The position numbers were made by a program, and so were the translations under genes. Shown piece by piece: positions 27,142 to 36,141 of a stretch of DNA of 36,141 bases. Origin of the DNA: Deltaproteobacteria bacterium (GTDB taxonomy: Bacteria > Desulfobacterota > Desulfobacteria > Desulfobacterales > ETH-SRB1); assembly GCA_030262775.1 (NCBI GenBank), contig JAJSZP010000006.1, positions 1 to 36,141 of the forward strand, in the 5' to 3' direction. The notes beneath the pieces are model-generated. The model did not search any database. It worked only from the letters and a program-made list of their open reading frames with translations, and was not told the DNA's origin. Each line of letters starts with the position of its first letter. Position 1 is the first letter of the stretch.

Positions 27142-29784
27142 TTAAAACGCTGTTCCCATTGTAAAGTCCCAGCTACCGCCTGTATCCTCTCCCTCTTCAG
27201 GATCCAGTATATATCCATTTTCAAGGCGGATAGGACCTATGGGAGAATACCATCTAAAACCATATCCAACACTTTTTCGCATATCGCCCAGTTTTATGCT
27301 TTCACCAGAGCCATATACGTTGCCGGTATCATAAAATATAATACCGACGATTCCTGCTTTTTTGATTAAAGGAAATACAAATTCGATGTTAAACTGGAGA
27401 TATGTTTCTCCTCCAATCTCAGCACCATCTTCATCTGTAACATGAATATCCTGCCAGTCAAATCCGCGCATTGAATTCATGCCGCCAAGATAGAAGCGTT
27501 CGTAATCCGGGAGTTTTTTCCCGGAGCTTTCTCTTACATAGCCTATTTCACCGTGCAGAAAGCCAACAGTTCCCCAGAATAGAGGTATATACCAGCCTGT
27601 TTCCGCCAGATATTTTGTAAAGCCTATATCACCGCCAATACCTGCATATTCCAAACTTATCCTGTGATTCTGGCCTTCAGAGGGATTAAAAATCCTGTCC
27701 CTCGAATCATAACCCAGTATGGTGGATATACTGCTTAAAACATTTTCGCCTTCCATTTCCCAGATACTTTCTGACGCGTCGTCTTCAATATTGGAAATAT
27801 CACCAATCTCATATTTATATGATAAATAGAGTCTTGTAAAATCAAAGACCGGATACCCGAACCTCACACCGCCGCCTTTACTGCCCTTATCGTATGAGTC
27901 ATAATCTGTCTCCCTTTTGTAAAGATCAAAACCTGCTGATAATGGAATATCAAAAAGCCATGGTTCTGTAAAACTTAAGGTGTATTTGTTTGTTACTCCT
28001 CCAATTTGTCCTTGCAGCTTTAGAATCTGGCCCCGTCCGAAAAGATTTCTCTGGGATACGGATGCCATGACAAACAGATTTTCAACGCTGCTGTAACCGC
28101 CCCCAAAACTAAAAGTGCCGGTCGGCTTTTCAGAAACATCAATTTTCAATATCATCCTGTCATCTGAGCGTCCCTGTATTGTATTAACCTTAATATCCTC
28201 GAAGAAGTCAAGCCGGTAGAGATTACGCATCCCTCTTTTTAATCGACGCCCGCTGAAAAGTTCCTGCTCATAAACCTTAAGCTCGCGGCGTATGACCTTA
28301 TCCCTTGTTTTTGTGTTTCCGGCAATAATAATTTTTTCAAAATATACCTGTTTTCCTTTTTTAATAACATAAATGATGTTTACCATAAGTTGATCAAAAT
28401 TTTTGTCAATACGTGGTGTTATTTCCGCGTGTGCGTATCCTTCGTCAGAGTATATATCTGTAAGGGCAAGTACATCATTTCGAACAACTTCACGGTTGAA
28501 AAACTCTTCTTTTTTTATCTTAAGTTTTTTGGCCAATTCTTCTTTTGACAGAACTATGTCTCCTTTGATATCAACCTTTCCAACCTTGAACCGTGGTCCT
28601 TCATCTATTTTTATCGTGATATATATCCACTTGTCCTTATATTCGATCTGCGGTTCTCCAATCCTGGCCTGTATATATCCGTTATTATGATGAAAAGCCA
28701 AAAGCCTGGCAATGTCCTGATTAAGGTCTTCTATATTCAGCTCTCCGGATGAAGTTAGCCACGAAAAAAAACCCTTTTCCGACGTTCTCATCAGCCCTTT
28801 GAGTTTGTCGCTGTCAAATGCATTGTTTCCTTCCAGTATTATTTTTTTTATTTGAATTTTTTCGCCTTCTTCAATGATAAATTCAAGGTCTGCCTGATTG
28901 TGTTCAAGTTGCTTTAAATCGTAATCCACTTTAATATTATGATAGTTTTTTTCCTTATACAGTTCTTCTATCTGTTTGATATTATTGTTTATTTTAAATA
29001 TATTTAAAATTGAGCCCGTTTTGATGTTTAAATATTCCCTTATTTCTTCATCTTCATAAACTTTATTGCCTTTAATGTTGATTACCCTGATAGTCGGTTT
29101 TTCTTTGACTTTGAATATAATTATTTTTCCTTCAGGTTTATCATTAGACCCAATTCTTATATCCTCAAAATAACCCATTGAATATACAGATTTTAAGTCC
29201 TCTGAAATCTTTTTGGCATTAAAGATGTCGCCTTGTTTTGTTTTTATGTATTTTTTTATGGCATCAGTTTCTATTCGTTTATTTCCTTCAACAAGCACCT
29301 CAGCAACTTTTTTCTGCCTGAAAACCCTCATCCCAAGATTTTTGGCGAGTTTTTTTACGCTTCCGAACAGATTTTCTACATCTTCTCCTTCAATAAATAA
29401 AATGTTTGGCGGCTCATTATTAAAAGATTCTATCATTTTTGCGTCTAAGCTGAATTTTTGCCCCAGCCAGGTCATACTTCCCCAGACAACATAATCAGCT
29501 CCGCTCTTAATGCCGAGATTTTTTATTCCGGCTACGTTTTTTGGCTGATTTTCCAATGAAAAATCCGGGATGCTGTTGGTTTCTATCACAATAGCGCCGT
29601 TCTGTTTAAAATGGTTTTTTAATACCTCCTGGATTTCAGTTTCAAGATATGACAGGTCTTGTTGTGAGTGAATTTCAAAAGGCATCACCAAGACTCTAAC
29701 TGTTTCCAGAGAATATACTCCAGCCGGAAAAAATAAAATTATTGCCATTATAAGCAGGTTTAAAGATTTTTGCATAAAGAACAC
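27142..29784 (-). CDS. bamA: Outer membrane protein assembly factor BamA with an additional N-terminal domain
   Basis: Five POTRA-like repeats (e.g. EVLVEGNKRIETDAIKKYI), C-terminal barrel with YLGGMNSMRGFDW, GIIFYDTGNVYG, GYGFRWYSPIGPIRLENGYIL, terminal F. Confidence 0.96.
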   Translation of the reverse strand: MFFMQKSLNLLIMAIILFFPAGVYSLETVRVLVMPFEIHSQQDLSYLETEIQEVLKNHFKQNGAIVIETNSIPDFSLENQPKNVAGIKNLGIKSGADYVVWGSMTWLGQKFSLDAKMIESFNNEPPNILFIEGEDVENLFGSVKKLAKNLGMRVFRQKKVAEVLVEGNKRIETDAIKKYIKTKQGDIFNAKKISEDLKSVYSMGYFEDIRIGSNDKPEGKIIIFKVKEKPTIRVINIKGNKVYEDEEIREYLNIKTGSILNIFKINNNIKQIEELYKEKNYHNIKVDYDLKQLEHNQADLEFIIEEGEKIQIKKIILEGNNAFDSDKLKGLMRTSEKGFFSWLTSSGELNIEDLNQDIARLLAFHHNNGYIQARIGEPQIEYKDKWIYITIKIDEGPRFKVGKVDIKGDIVLSKEELAKKLKIKKEEFFNREVVRNDVLALTDIYSDEGYAHAEITPRIDKNFDQLMVNIIYVIKKGKQVYFEKIIIAGNTKTRDKVIRRELKVYEQELFSGRRLKRGMRNLYRLDFFEDIKVNTIQGRSDDRMILKIDVSEKPTGTFSFGGGYSSVENLFVMASVSQRNLFGRGQILKLQGQIGGVTNKYTLSFTEPWLFDIPLSAGFDLYKRETDYDSYDKGSKGGGVRFGYPVFDFTRLYLSYKYEIGDISNIEDDASESIWEMEGENVLSSISTILGYDSRDRIFNPSEGQNHRISLEYAGIGGDIGFTKYLAETGWYIPLFWGTVGFLHGEIGYVRESSGKKLPDYERFYLGGMNSMRGFDWQDIHVTDEDGAEIGGETYLQFNIEFVFPLIKKAGIVGIIFYDTGNVYGSGESIKLGDMRKSVGYGFRWYSPIGPIRLENGYILDPEEGEDTGGSWDFTMGTAF

Positions 29785-30510
29785 TTATCTCGTTTTCACA
29801 AGTTTTCCGTCAATAATGGTCAGGTTCTGCGACATGCACGATGCAAGCTCCAGGTTGTGTGTTACCACCACCAGTGCCATCCGGAATTCCTGGTTCAGCT
29901 CCAGAAGAAGTTCGTGAACCTGTTCGCTGTTTTTTTTGTCAAGATTACCGGTAGGCTCATCCGCGAGGAGAATGGCAGGCCTGAGGATTAATGCCCTTGC
30001 CAGGGCAACTCTCTGCTGTTCGCCTCCGGATAGTTTTCCCACCCTTTGAAAAAGCCGGTCTCTTAATCCTACTTTTACCAGTATTTCCTCTGCCGCCTCC
30101 CTGGAACTATCCTTACTGAGACCCTTGATAAGCGCTGGCATCATTGTATTTTCAATAGCGCTGAACTCCGGGAGAAGATGATGAAACTGGAAAACAAAGC
30201 CAACAAATTCGTTGCGGAATTGAGCTAATTTGTCATCATTAAAGAGAAAAACATCATCTCCTTTAAAAAAAAGATTTCCGCTGTCAGGCCGATCAAGAGT
30301 GCCGAATATATGTAGAAGAGTCGATTTTCCAATTCCGGATGCACCAACAACAGCTATTGTTTCACCGACATTCAGATTAAAGTATAAATTTTTCAGGATT
30401 TCGATACTGGCGCCACTGTTGTTGAAACTTTTGCAGATGTTTTTGGCGGCTATTAAATGAGCTGAAGCAGAATTGCTGTTAACCATAACGAAGTGCCTCA
30501 ACAGGATCAA
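29785..30510 (-). CDS. lolD: Lipoprotein-releasing ABC transporter ATP-binding protein LolD
   Basis: VVGASGIGKSTLLHIFGTLDRPDSG, FVFQFHHLLPEFSAIENTMMPALI, KLSGGEQQRVALARALILRPAILLADEPTGNLD; start could be 30510 or 30486. Confidence 0.94.
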   Translation of the reverse strand: MILLRHFVMVNSNSASAHLIAAKNICKSFNNSGASIEILKNLYFNLNVGETIAVVGASGIGKSTLLHIFGTLDRPDSGNLFFKGDDVFLFNDDKLAQFRNEFVGFVFQFHHLLPEFSAIENTMMPALIKGLSKDSSREAAEEILVKVGLRDRLFQRVGKLSGGEQQRVALARALILRPAILLADEPTGNLDKKNSEQVHELLLELNQEFRMALVVVTHNLELASCMSQNLTIIDGKLVKTR

Positions 30511-31714
30511 GTCTGGATGCCTGCCTTGCGGGATAGAGTGTTGCTAAAAAACTGATTGCCATTGCTGCAGAGGCTATCATAACAACATCTAAAAGCTCAA
30601 GTTTTACGGGGAGGGTTGTAATATAGTATATGTCGCCTGGAAGTTCGATGAACTGGTAATACTTTAGCACTGTACACAGAATAAATCCCAGGCATACTCC
30701 AAGAATGGTTCCTATAGATCCGATTACTATACCTTTAAAGACAAAAATTTTTCTGATACTTTTATTTGTGGCGCCCATGGCTTTTAGGATAGCAATGTCC
30801 CTGGTCTTTTCCATAACCATCATGATGAGCGTGCTGGCAATATTAAAGGCCGCAACAAGAACAATAAGCGCCAGAATGATAAACATAACCGTTTTTTCCA
30901 GCTTGAGCGCTGAAAACAGGTTTTGATTCATCTGCATCCAGTCCCTTGCCCAGTACTGAAATCCAAGCTCTTTGACTATTCTGCCCGCAATATTTCCGGC
31001 ATTGTAAATGTCGTTAACACGGACTTCAATTCCGTTTACGGAATCTCCCATGCGCAAAATTTTCTGGGCATCTTTTATATGTATGTAAGCCAGTGATTTG
31101 TCATATTCATACATGCCTGACTCAAATAACCCTGCCACCTTAAACCGTTTCATCGTCGGTATGTGTCCTATTGGAGAAATCATTCCCCTCGGTGATATCA
31201 GGTAAACAGAGTCGCCCTGCATTACTCCTAAATTTTTAGCAAGTTCTTTGCCTAAAATTAAAGCCGGCATGGTAATGGATGTACTTTCCATTTGAGCTGT
31301 TGCTTTAAGATTTTTCAGGGCAACCTTGTCGAGATTTTTTATAACCCTGTCTGCTGAATCAGGATCTATTCCTCTTAACACAGCACCTGATAGCGATAAT
31401 GAGGAACGAAGTATAACCTGGGAATTAATAAAAGGAGTGGCTGCTTCAACTCCGTCGGTATTTTCCACATGTTCCAGTATGCTGCGATAGTCGGAAAAAG
31501 GAACATTATGGCGCATAATGACTATATGCGATTCAACTCCAAGTATGCGTGATTTAAGGTCATATTCAAAGCCGGTCATGACGGCAATTACCACAATCAG
31601 GGCCATAACACCAACTGTAACACCTGCTATGGAAAGAATGGTAATCAGCGAAATAAAGGCTTGTTTCTGCTTGGCTCTTAGATAGCGACGCCCTATAAAA
31701 AATTCAAAAGACAT
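30479..31714 (-). CDS. lolC: Lipoprotein-releasing ABC transporter permease LolC/LolE
   Basis: FFIGRRYLRAKQKQAFISLITILSIAGVTVGVMALIVVIAVMTGFEYDLKSRILG; four-TM MacB-like permease; IASTLIMMVMEKTRDIAILKAMGAT. Confidence 0.94.
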   Translation of the reverse strand: MSFEFFIGRRYLRAKQKQAFISLITILSIAGVTVGVMALIVVIAVMTGFEYDLKSRILGVESHIVIMRHNVPFSDYRSILEHVENTDGVEAATPFINSQVILRSSLSLSGAVLRGIDPDSADRVIKNLDKVALKNLKATAQMESTSITMPALILGKELAKNLGVMQGDSVYLISPRGMISPIGHIPTMKRFKVAGLFESGMYEYDKSLAYIHIKDAQKILRMGDSVNGIEVRVNDIYNAGNIAGRIVKELGFQYWARDWMQMNQNLFSALKLEKTVMFIILALIVLVAAFNIASTLIMMVMEKTRDIAILKAMGATNKSIRKIFVFKGIVIGSIGTILGVCLGFILCTVLKYYQFIELPGDIYYITTLPVKLELLDVVMIASAAMAISFLATLYPARQASRLDPVEALRYG

Positions 31715-31728
31715 AATAAATAATAAAT

Positions 31729-33207
31729 TTAAACCTTTGGCTTCATGTGTGGGAAAAGAATAACTTCACGGATAGAGGCTGAATCTGTAAGGAGCATAGC
31801 AACCCTGTCTATTCCTATTCCCTCGCCTGCAGCCGGTGGCATACCATATTCAAGGGCTTTGAGGTAGTCTTCATCCATGAAGTGCGCTTCCTCATCACCA
31901 GCCTCTCTGTCTGCAACCTGCTGGAGAAACCGATTTTTTTGATCCTCAGGATCATTTATCTCCGAAAATCCATTGGCAATTTCATGCCCTGCAATGAAAA
32001 GTTCAAACCTGTCTGTAAGTTCGCTGTCTTTTTCGTTCTTTCTGGAAAGAGGAGAAATTTCTACAGGATATCCTGTTATAAATGTCGGCTGTATTAGTTT
32101 TGGTTCCACCAGAACATCGAACAGTTTTGCTATTACTTTTCCGAGATACCTGGTTTTTGTAATTTTGATTGACTTTGAAGAGGCAAATTCAATGAGTTTT
32201 TCTTTATCTTTTAAAAGGCCTGGATCTATGCCTCCAATTGTTTCCAGGGCAGATGCAAGGGTCATCCTGTTCCACTTGCCTCCCAGATCAATGGTGTTGT
32301 CCTGGTAAGTTATTACTGTTGATCCTGTAACCTTCATGGCCATATAAGCGAACATTTCTTCTGTTAATTCTATAAGGTCGTCGTGAGTTGCATATGCCTG
32401 ATAGAACTCCAGCATTGTAAATTCAGGATTATGCCTGGTTGAAATCCCTTCATTTCTGAAATTTCTGTTTATCTCAAAAACCCTTTCAAAACCACCTACA
32501 ACAAGTCGTTTTAAATACAGTTCAGGGGCAATGCGCAAAAAAAGATCCATGTCCAGCGCATTATGGTGAGTTGTAAATGGTGCAGCCTCTGCCCCGCCAG
32601 GGATAGGCTGCATCATAGGAGTTTCTACCTCAAGAAAATCCCTGCCAAGAAAAAATGTACGCATAGCCTGAATTATACGGCTTCTTTTTATAAATATTTC
32701 ACGCACATCCGGATTCATAATTAAATCAATATAGCGCTGGCGATAGCGCTTTTCAGGATCTTTAAGCCCGTGAAATTTTTCCGGAAGAGGCCTTATTGCC
32801 TTTGTGATAAGCTTCAGCTCATTTGCCATAAGAGTCCACTCGCCCGTTCTGGTTTTGAAAACCCCTCCTTTTAAGCCAACAAAATCACCGATATCCAGCT
32901 TTTTAAAGATATCGTAAGCCTGATCACCTATTTTATCTTTCCTAATATATGCCTGAAACAGTCCTGTTCTATCCCTGAACCTGATAAAAGCTGCCTTTCC
33001 AAAACGATTTATAGCCATCATTCGGCCTGCAACGGAAAAGACAGCATCATCTTCTTCAATCGAATTCGGGGACTCTTCTATGGCATTGCTCAAAGCCTTA
33101 ACAGTATGGGAAACAATAAAATCATTCGGGAACAGCTTTATATTATTGTTTTTTAATTCAGTGAGTTTTTTCCTTCGTCTCTCAATTGTATCGCTTGTTT
33201 TATCCAT
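31729..33207 (-). CDS. lysS: Lysyl-tRNA synthetase, class II
   Basis: GRMMAINRFGKAAFIRFRDRTGLFQAY, FLEVETPMMQPIPGGAEAAPFTTHHNALDMDLFLRIAPELYLKRLVVGGFERVFEINRNFRNEGISTRHNPEFTMLE. Confidence 0.98.
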   Translation of the reverse strand: MDKTSDTIERRRKKLTELKNNNIKLFPNDFIVSHTVKALSNAIEESPNSIEEDDAVFSVAGRMMAINRFGKAAFIRFRDRTGLFQAYIRKDKIGDQAYDIFKKLDIGDFVGLKGGVFKTRTGEWTLMANELKLITKAIRPLPEKFHGLKDPEKRYRQRYIDLIMNPDVREIFIKRSRIIQAMRTFFLGRDFLEVETPMMQPIPGGAEAAPFTTHHNALDMDLFLRIAPELYLKRLVVGGFERVFEINRNFRNEGISTRHNPEFTMLEFYQAYATHDDLIELTEEMFAYMAMKVTGSTVITYQDNTIDLGGKWNRMTLASALETIGGIDPGLLKDKEKLIEFASSKSIKITKTRYLGKVIAKLFDVLVEPKLIQPTFITGYPVEISPLSRKNEKDSELTDRFELFIAGHEIANGFSEINDPEDQKNRFLQQVADREAGDEEAHFMDEDYLKALEYGMPPAAGEGIGIDRVAMLLTDSASIREVILFPHMKPKV

Positions 33208-33229
33208 TTCTACTCAATGTTCGCTTTAA

Positions 33230-33257
33230 AATATAGTGATCAGTATGTTTTTCTCAA
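33230..33257 (-). promoter_or_regulatory. Candidate sigma70 promoter for lysS and the downstream gene array
   Basis: TTGAGA - 16 nt - TATATT on the - strand, about 23 nt upstream of the lysS ATG. Confidence 0.4.
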
Positions 33258-33370
33258 TAGACTTTCGCAACCCATTAAATTTTGCGACACCGCTAAATCA
33301 TGATAACTTTTTAGTGTCACAAACTTTTTTATTACCTGATTGCCGATCCATAACCCACAGTAAACGCTTA

Positions 33371-33399
33371 CAAAAAGGTTAAGCTGATTCTGCTAACCT
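33371..33399 (-). terminator. Candidate terminator downstream of pilC
   Basis: - strand AGGTTAGC-AGAATCA-GCTTAACCT followed by TTTTG. Confidence 0.5.
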
Positions 33400-33449
33400 G
33401 ATTTATAGATATATGTCAATATTAAGTTGTTCAAGTTGGAGAACCCTAA

Positions 33450-34658
33450 CTAATTTACCATAGCGGCCATCTTGAATATGGGCAGATACATTGCTATGAC
33501 AAGGCCTCCAATGGTAACGCCCAGAAAAACCAGCATAAACGGCTCTATCATTGCTGTCATGTTTTCAACTGCCTGATCAACTTCTTCGTCATAAAAATCA
33601 GCGATTTTTGACAGCATTTCATCCAGAGAGCCGGTGGATTCGCCGACCGCGATCATCTGGCATACCATCGAAGGGAATACTCCGCTTTGAGAAAGAGGTT
33701 CCGACATTGTACGACCCTCCTCTATAGCGGAACCTACGTTGCATACAGCTTTTTCAATTGTTTTGTTGCCTGCTGTTTTTGCTACGATATCCAGTGCATC
33801 TAAAATAGAAACTCCGCTGGTGAGCATAGTGCTCATGGTTCGTGTGAATTTGGCTACTGCGACTTTGCGTATCAGCATTCCGACTACCGGTAGTTCGAGG
33901 AATAAGTTATCTAAAAAAATTCTTCCTTTTTTAGTATTATAATACTTTTTTACGGCAAATATCGTTAAACCGGAAAATCCTATTATATACAGTATATTGT
34001 TTTTTACAAAATCGCTCACAGAGACAACAATTTGAGTGGGAAGGGGCAGACTGCCCCCCATGCCTTTAAACATTTCTTTAAATACGGGAATAACAAATAC
34101 CATTATTACAGCAATTACGGCTATAGCTATTAAAAACGTTATGAGCGGGTATATCATTGCGCCTTTCACCTGGCTTTTAAGCTTTGCCGATTTTTCCATG
34201 TAATGTGATAATCTCTTAAGAATAGTATCAATCATCCCGCCCGCTTCACCGGCAGCAATCATGTTTATAAAGAGCTCGTCAAATTGTTTGGGATGCTTTT
34301 TTAAAGCGTCTGCAAGAGTTTCTCCGCCTTCCACCGATTCCTTTATATTTTTCAACATATTTTTAAATGTTTTGTTTTCCTGCTGGGAATAGAGTATTTC
34401 AAGACACTGAATTATCGGAAGGCCCGCGTCAATCATAGTGGAAAACTGCCTGCAAAAAATTATTACATCAGATTGTTTGACTTTAGGTTGAAGAAAGGAA
34501 ATGTTCTCAAACAGATCTTTTGGTTTTTGCTTGATCTTAGTCGGAGTTATCCTGAGTTTGGCAAGATTGGCCCTTACAATCTCTTTATTGGGGGCATCCA
34601 TTTCCCCCTTTTTAGTCTCATTTCCCCTGTCTTTCCCTTTCCACTGAAAAACTGGCAT
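33450..34658 (-). CDS. pilC: Type II secretion / type IV pilus inner-membrane platform protein (GspF/PilC)
   Basis: MPVFQWKGKDRGNETKKGEMDAPN, FCRQFSTMIDAGLPIIQCLEIL, FINMIAAGEAGGMIDTILKRL, MIAVGESTGSLDEMLSKIADFYDEEVD. Start trimmed from 34688 to MPVFQWKG. Confidence 0.95.
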   Translation of the reverse strand: MPVFQWKGKDRGNETKKGEMDAPNKEIVRANLAKLRITPTKIKQKPKDLFENISFLQPKVKQSDVIIFCRQFSTMIDAGLPIIQCLEILYSQQENKTFKNMLKNIKESVEGGETLADALKKHPKQFDELFINMIAAGEAGGMIDTILKRLSHYMEKSAKLKSQVKGAMIYPLITFLIAIAVIAVIMVFVIPVFKEMFKGMGGSLPLPTQIVVSVSDFVKNNILYIIGFSGLTIFAVKKYYNTKKGRIFLDNLFLELPVVGMLIRKVAVAKFTRTMSTMLTSGVSILDALDIVAKTAGNKTIEKAVCNVGSAIEEGRTMSEPLSQSGVFPSMVCQMIAVGESTGSLDEMLSKIADFYDEEVDQAVENMTAMIEPFMLVFLGVTIGGLVIAMYLPIFKMAAMVN

Positions 34659-34717
34659 AATCAATCTTTCCTTATTGCGACAGTGCACGGTTGTCGGTTT
34701 ACAGTTTTATGTTTTGA

Positions 34718-35668
34718 TCAACTGTCAAACGTATAAAAGGCGCCTCTTGGCATATTTTTTTTTACGATTAACCCCTTTTCAATAAGAGCGTCAAGATGCC
34801 TGTATATTTCTTCAAGGCTGTTATCCGAAATTTTTGAAATATCTTCAGCAGTACATGGCCTTCTTTTTATGATGGATAAAAGATAGTTGCAGTCATTTTT
34901 ATTAAGAACACCATCATTTGACATTGAGTCAAGACTTTTTATTACATCGGCCCCGTTTAAATATGATGCCGCATCTAATAAGTCTTTTTTGGAAGCTGGC
35001 CTGATCCAGCTTTCAACGCCAGGCCTGTCAAGCGTATTTAATTGAATTTTATCAGGATAAATCAGGCTTAAAGTTTTTTTTATTCTATTAAGCTCATCCC
35101 TGTTGTCATTTATTCCAGGCACAAGAAAGACTTCCATCCAGAGTTGTTTTGCAAATTCCTTTCTTAAAGAAACCAGACCTTCGATTATTTCGGGAAGGTC
35201 TAACCCTGGATGTGGTCTGTTAATTTTTTTGAAATTTTGTTTTGAAGCAGCATCAAGAGACGCTATTACTATATCAACACCAGAGATTTGTTTTCTAATG
35301 TCGGGCTGAAAAAAAAGTGTGCCGTTTGTAAGTAGGGCAATCTTGTATTTTGGGCAATCTTTTTTTATAAAATTTATAATTTCTTTAATTCCTGTGTGAA
35401 GGGTGGGTTCGCCGGAACCTGAAAAGGTTATAAAATCCAGTTTTGGATTGCTGGATAAAAAGTCTTTCAGTTCTTCCTGCAGCGGTTCTACTGGTATATA
35501 TTCCTTGCAGTTCATGGTAAGATTTGTAGTTTTTCCGCACTCACAATAAACGCAATTGAGCGTACATGTTTTGTGAGGCATAAGATCAATGCCCAGAGAC
35601 AAACCAAGTCGCCGCGAGGGAACCGGTCCGAAAATATATTTGTAGCGCAGATGTTTTTTGTAAGTCAT
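34718..35668 (-). CDS. Radical SAM protein, COG0731-like, with C-terminal winged-helix
   Basis: FGPVPSRRLGLSLGIDLMPHKTCTLNCVYCECG, FSGSGEPTLH, LLTNGTL; C-term AEDISKISDNSLEEIYRHLDALIEKGLIVKK resembles a wHTH. Confidence 0.9.
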   Translation of the reverse strand: MTYKKHLRYKYIFGPVPSRRLGLSLGIDLMPHKTCTLNCVYCECGKTTNLTMNCKEYIPVEPLQEELKDFLSSNPKLDFITFSGSGEPTLHTGIKEIINFIKKDCPKYKIALLTNGTLFFQPDIRKQISGVDIVIASLDAASKQNFKKINRPHPGLDLPEIIEGLVSLRKEFAKQLWMEVFLVPGINDNRDELNRIKKTLSLIYPDKIQLNTLDRPGVESWIRPASKKDLLDAASYLNGADVIKSLDSMSNDGVLNKNDCNYLLSIIKRRPCTAEDISKISDNSLEEIYRHLDALIEKGLIVKKNMPRGAFYTFDS

Positions 35669-35673
35669 TTACT

Positions 35674-35760
35674 GTAACTACTCAGGTTTACGGTTGGTTG
35701 CATCAACACGTTAAATTTTCATCGCTCTCTAACCTTAGAAGGGTTAACCCGAGTAGTTAC
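35674..35760. mobile_element. MITE-like inverted-repeat element, 87 bp, GTAA-type ends
   Basis: GTAACTACTCAGGTTTACGGTT versus reverse complement of right end GTAACTACTCGGGTTAACCCTT; no clean 8-bp duplication (CATTTACT / CATATTAT). Confidence 0.65.
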
Positions 35761-35829
35761 CATATTATAACTTAAACAACAATAGCTCTAACCAGCATTT
35801 CTCATTTTTTTAAACTATTACTCAGGACA

Positions 35830-36072
35830 TCAAAAAATGTAATCAAAGTTTATTCCATAAAGTTCAGTTACATCATCCAACTCATCGTCTATCACTAAAT
35901 CAGCTTCCCAATATTTTTCTTCAAATTGCCTCACATGTTTGAAAGCTTCAGAACAATATTCTGAATCAATCTTGTTTCTAAAGGTCTCTTCTAAACGGAT
36001 ACGTTGATCCTTAAAACTTGTCTTATTAGAAAACTGAAGTTTCACCGAAATTAAAGCATAATTATCATGCAA
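35830..36072 (-). CDS. Hypothetical small protein
   Basis: 80-aa ORF using a TTG start; no recognised family, and it may be a fragment. Confidence 0.3.
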   Translation of the reverse strand: MHDNYALISVKLQFSNKTSFKDQRIRLEETFRNKIDSEYCSEAFKHVRQFEEKYWEADLVIDDELDDVTELYGINFDYIF

Positions 36073-36141
36073 CCATGCGTAGCAGCATGTTAATGAAATA
36101 TTTTTTCAAGGATTTGGTGTGACTGTGGCAAACAGCATCAA

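Overview
The window starts with the 3' end of a 23S rRNA gene and a 5S rRNA gene on the + strand. After that, every convincing gene lies on the - strand. From ~2.3 to ~33.2 kb there is an almost unbroken outer-membrane/LPS biogenesis supercluster. In transcription order it is lysS - lolC/E - lolD - bamA - skp/ompH - lpxD - fabZ - lpxA - lpxI - Gfo/Idh/MocA oxidoreductase - lpxB - DUF374 acyltransferase - msbA - lptF - lptG - waaA - lpxK - waaF - waaC - lpxL-type acyltransferase - GT39-like membrane protein - tandem LPS-kinase-like protein - waaG - waaP - polysaccharide pyruvyltransferase - second Kdo-transferase-like gene - kdsB - B12/radical SAM protein resembling RiPP maturases. Upstream of lysS are an orphan pilC/gspF, a COG0731-like radical SAM protein and a small unknown ORF. 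Gene content and order suggest a deltaproteobacterial (Desulfobacterota-type) source; this is inference. The main non-coding discovery is a set of small non-autonomous inverted-repeat elements (MITE-like) in the intergenic gaps. Two have perfect 8-bp target duplications and GTAA termini typical of IS66-type ends. One of these appears to supply the stop codon of waaA. Other observations are a Kdo-transferase gene with no canonical in-frame start codon, a BamA with an extra N-terminal domain, and an orphan RiPP-type radical SAM enzyme with unusual Cys spacing. I found no CRISPR array, tRNA, intact IS or prophage.
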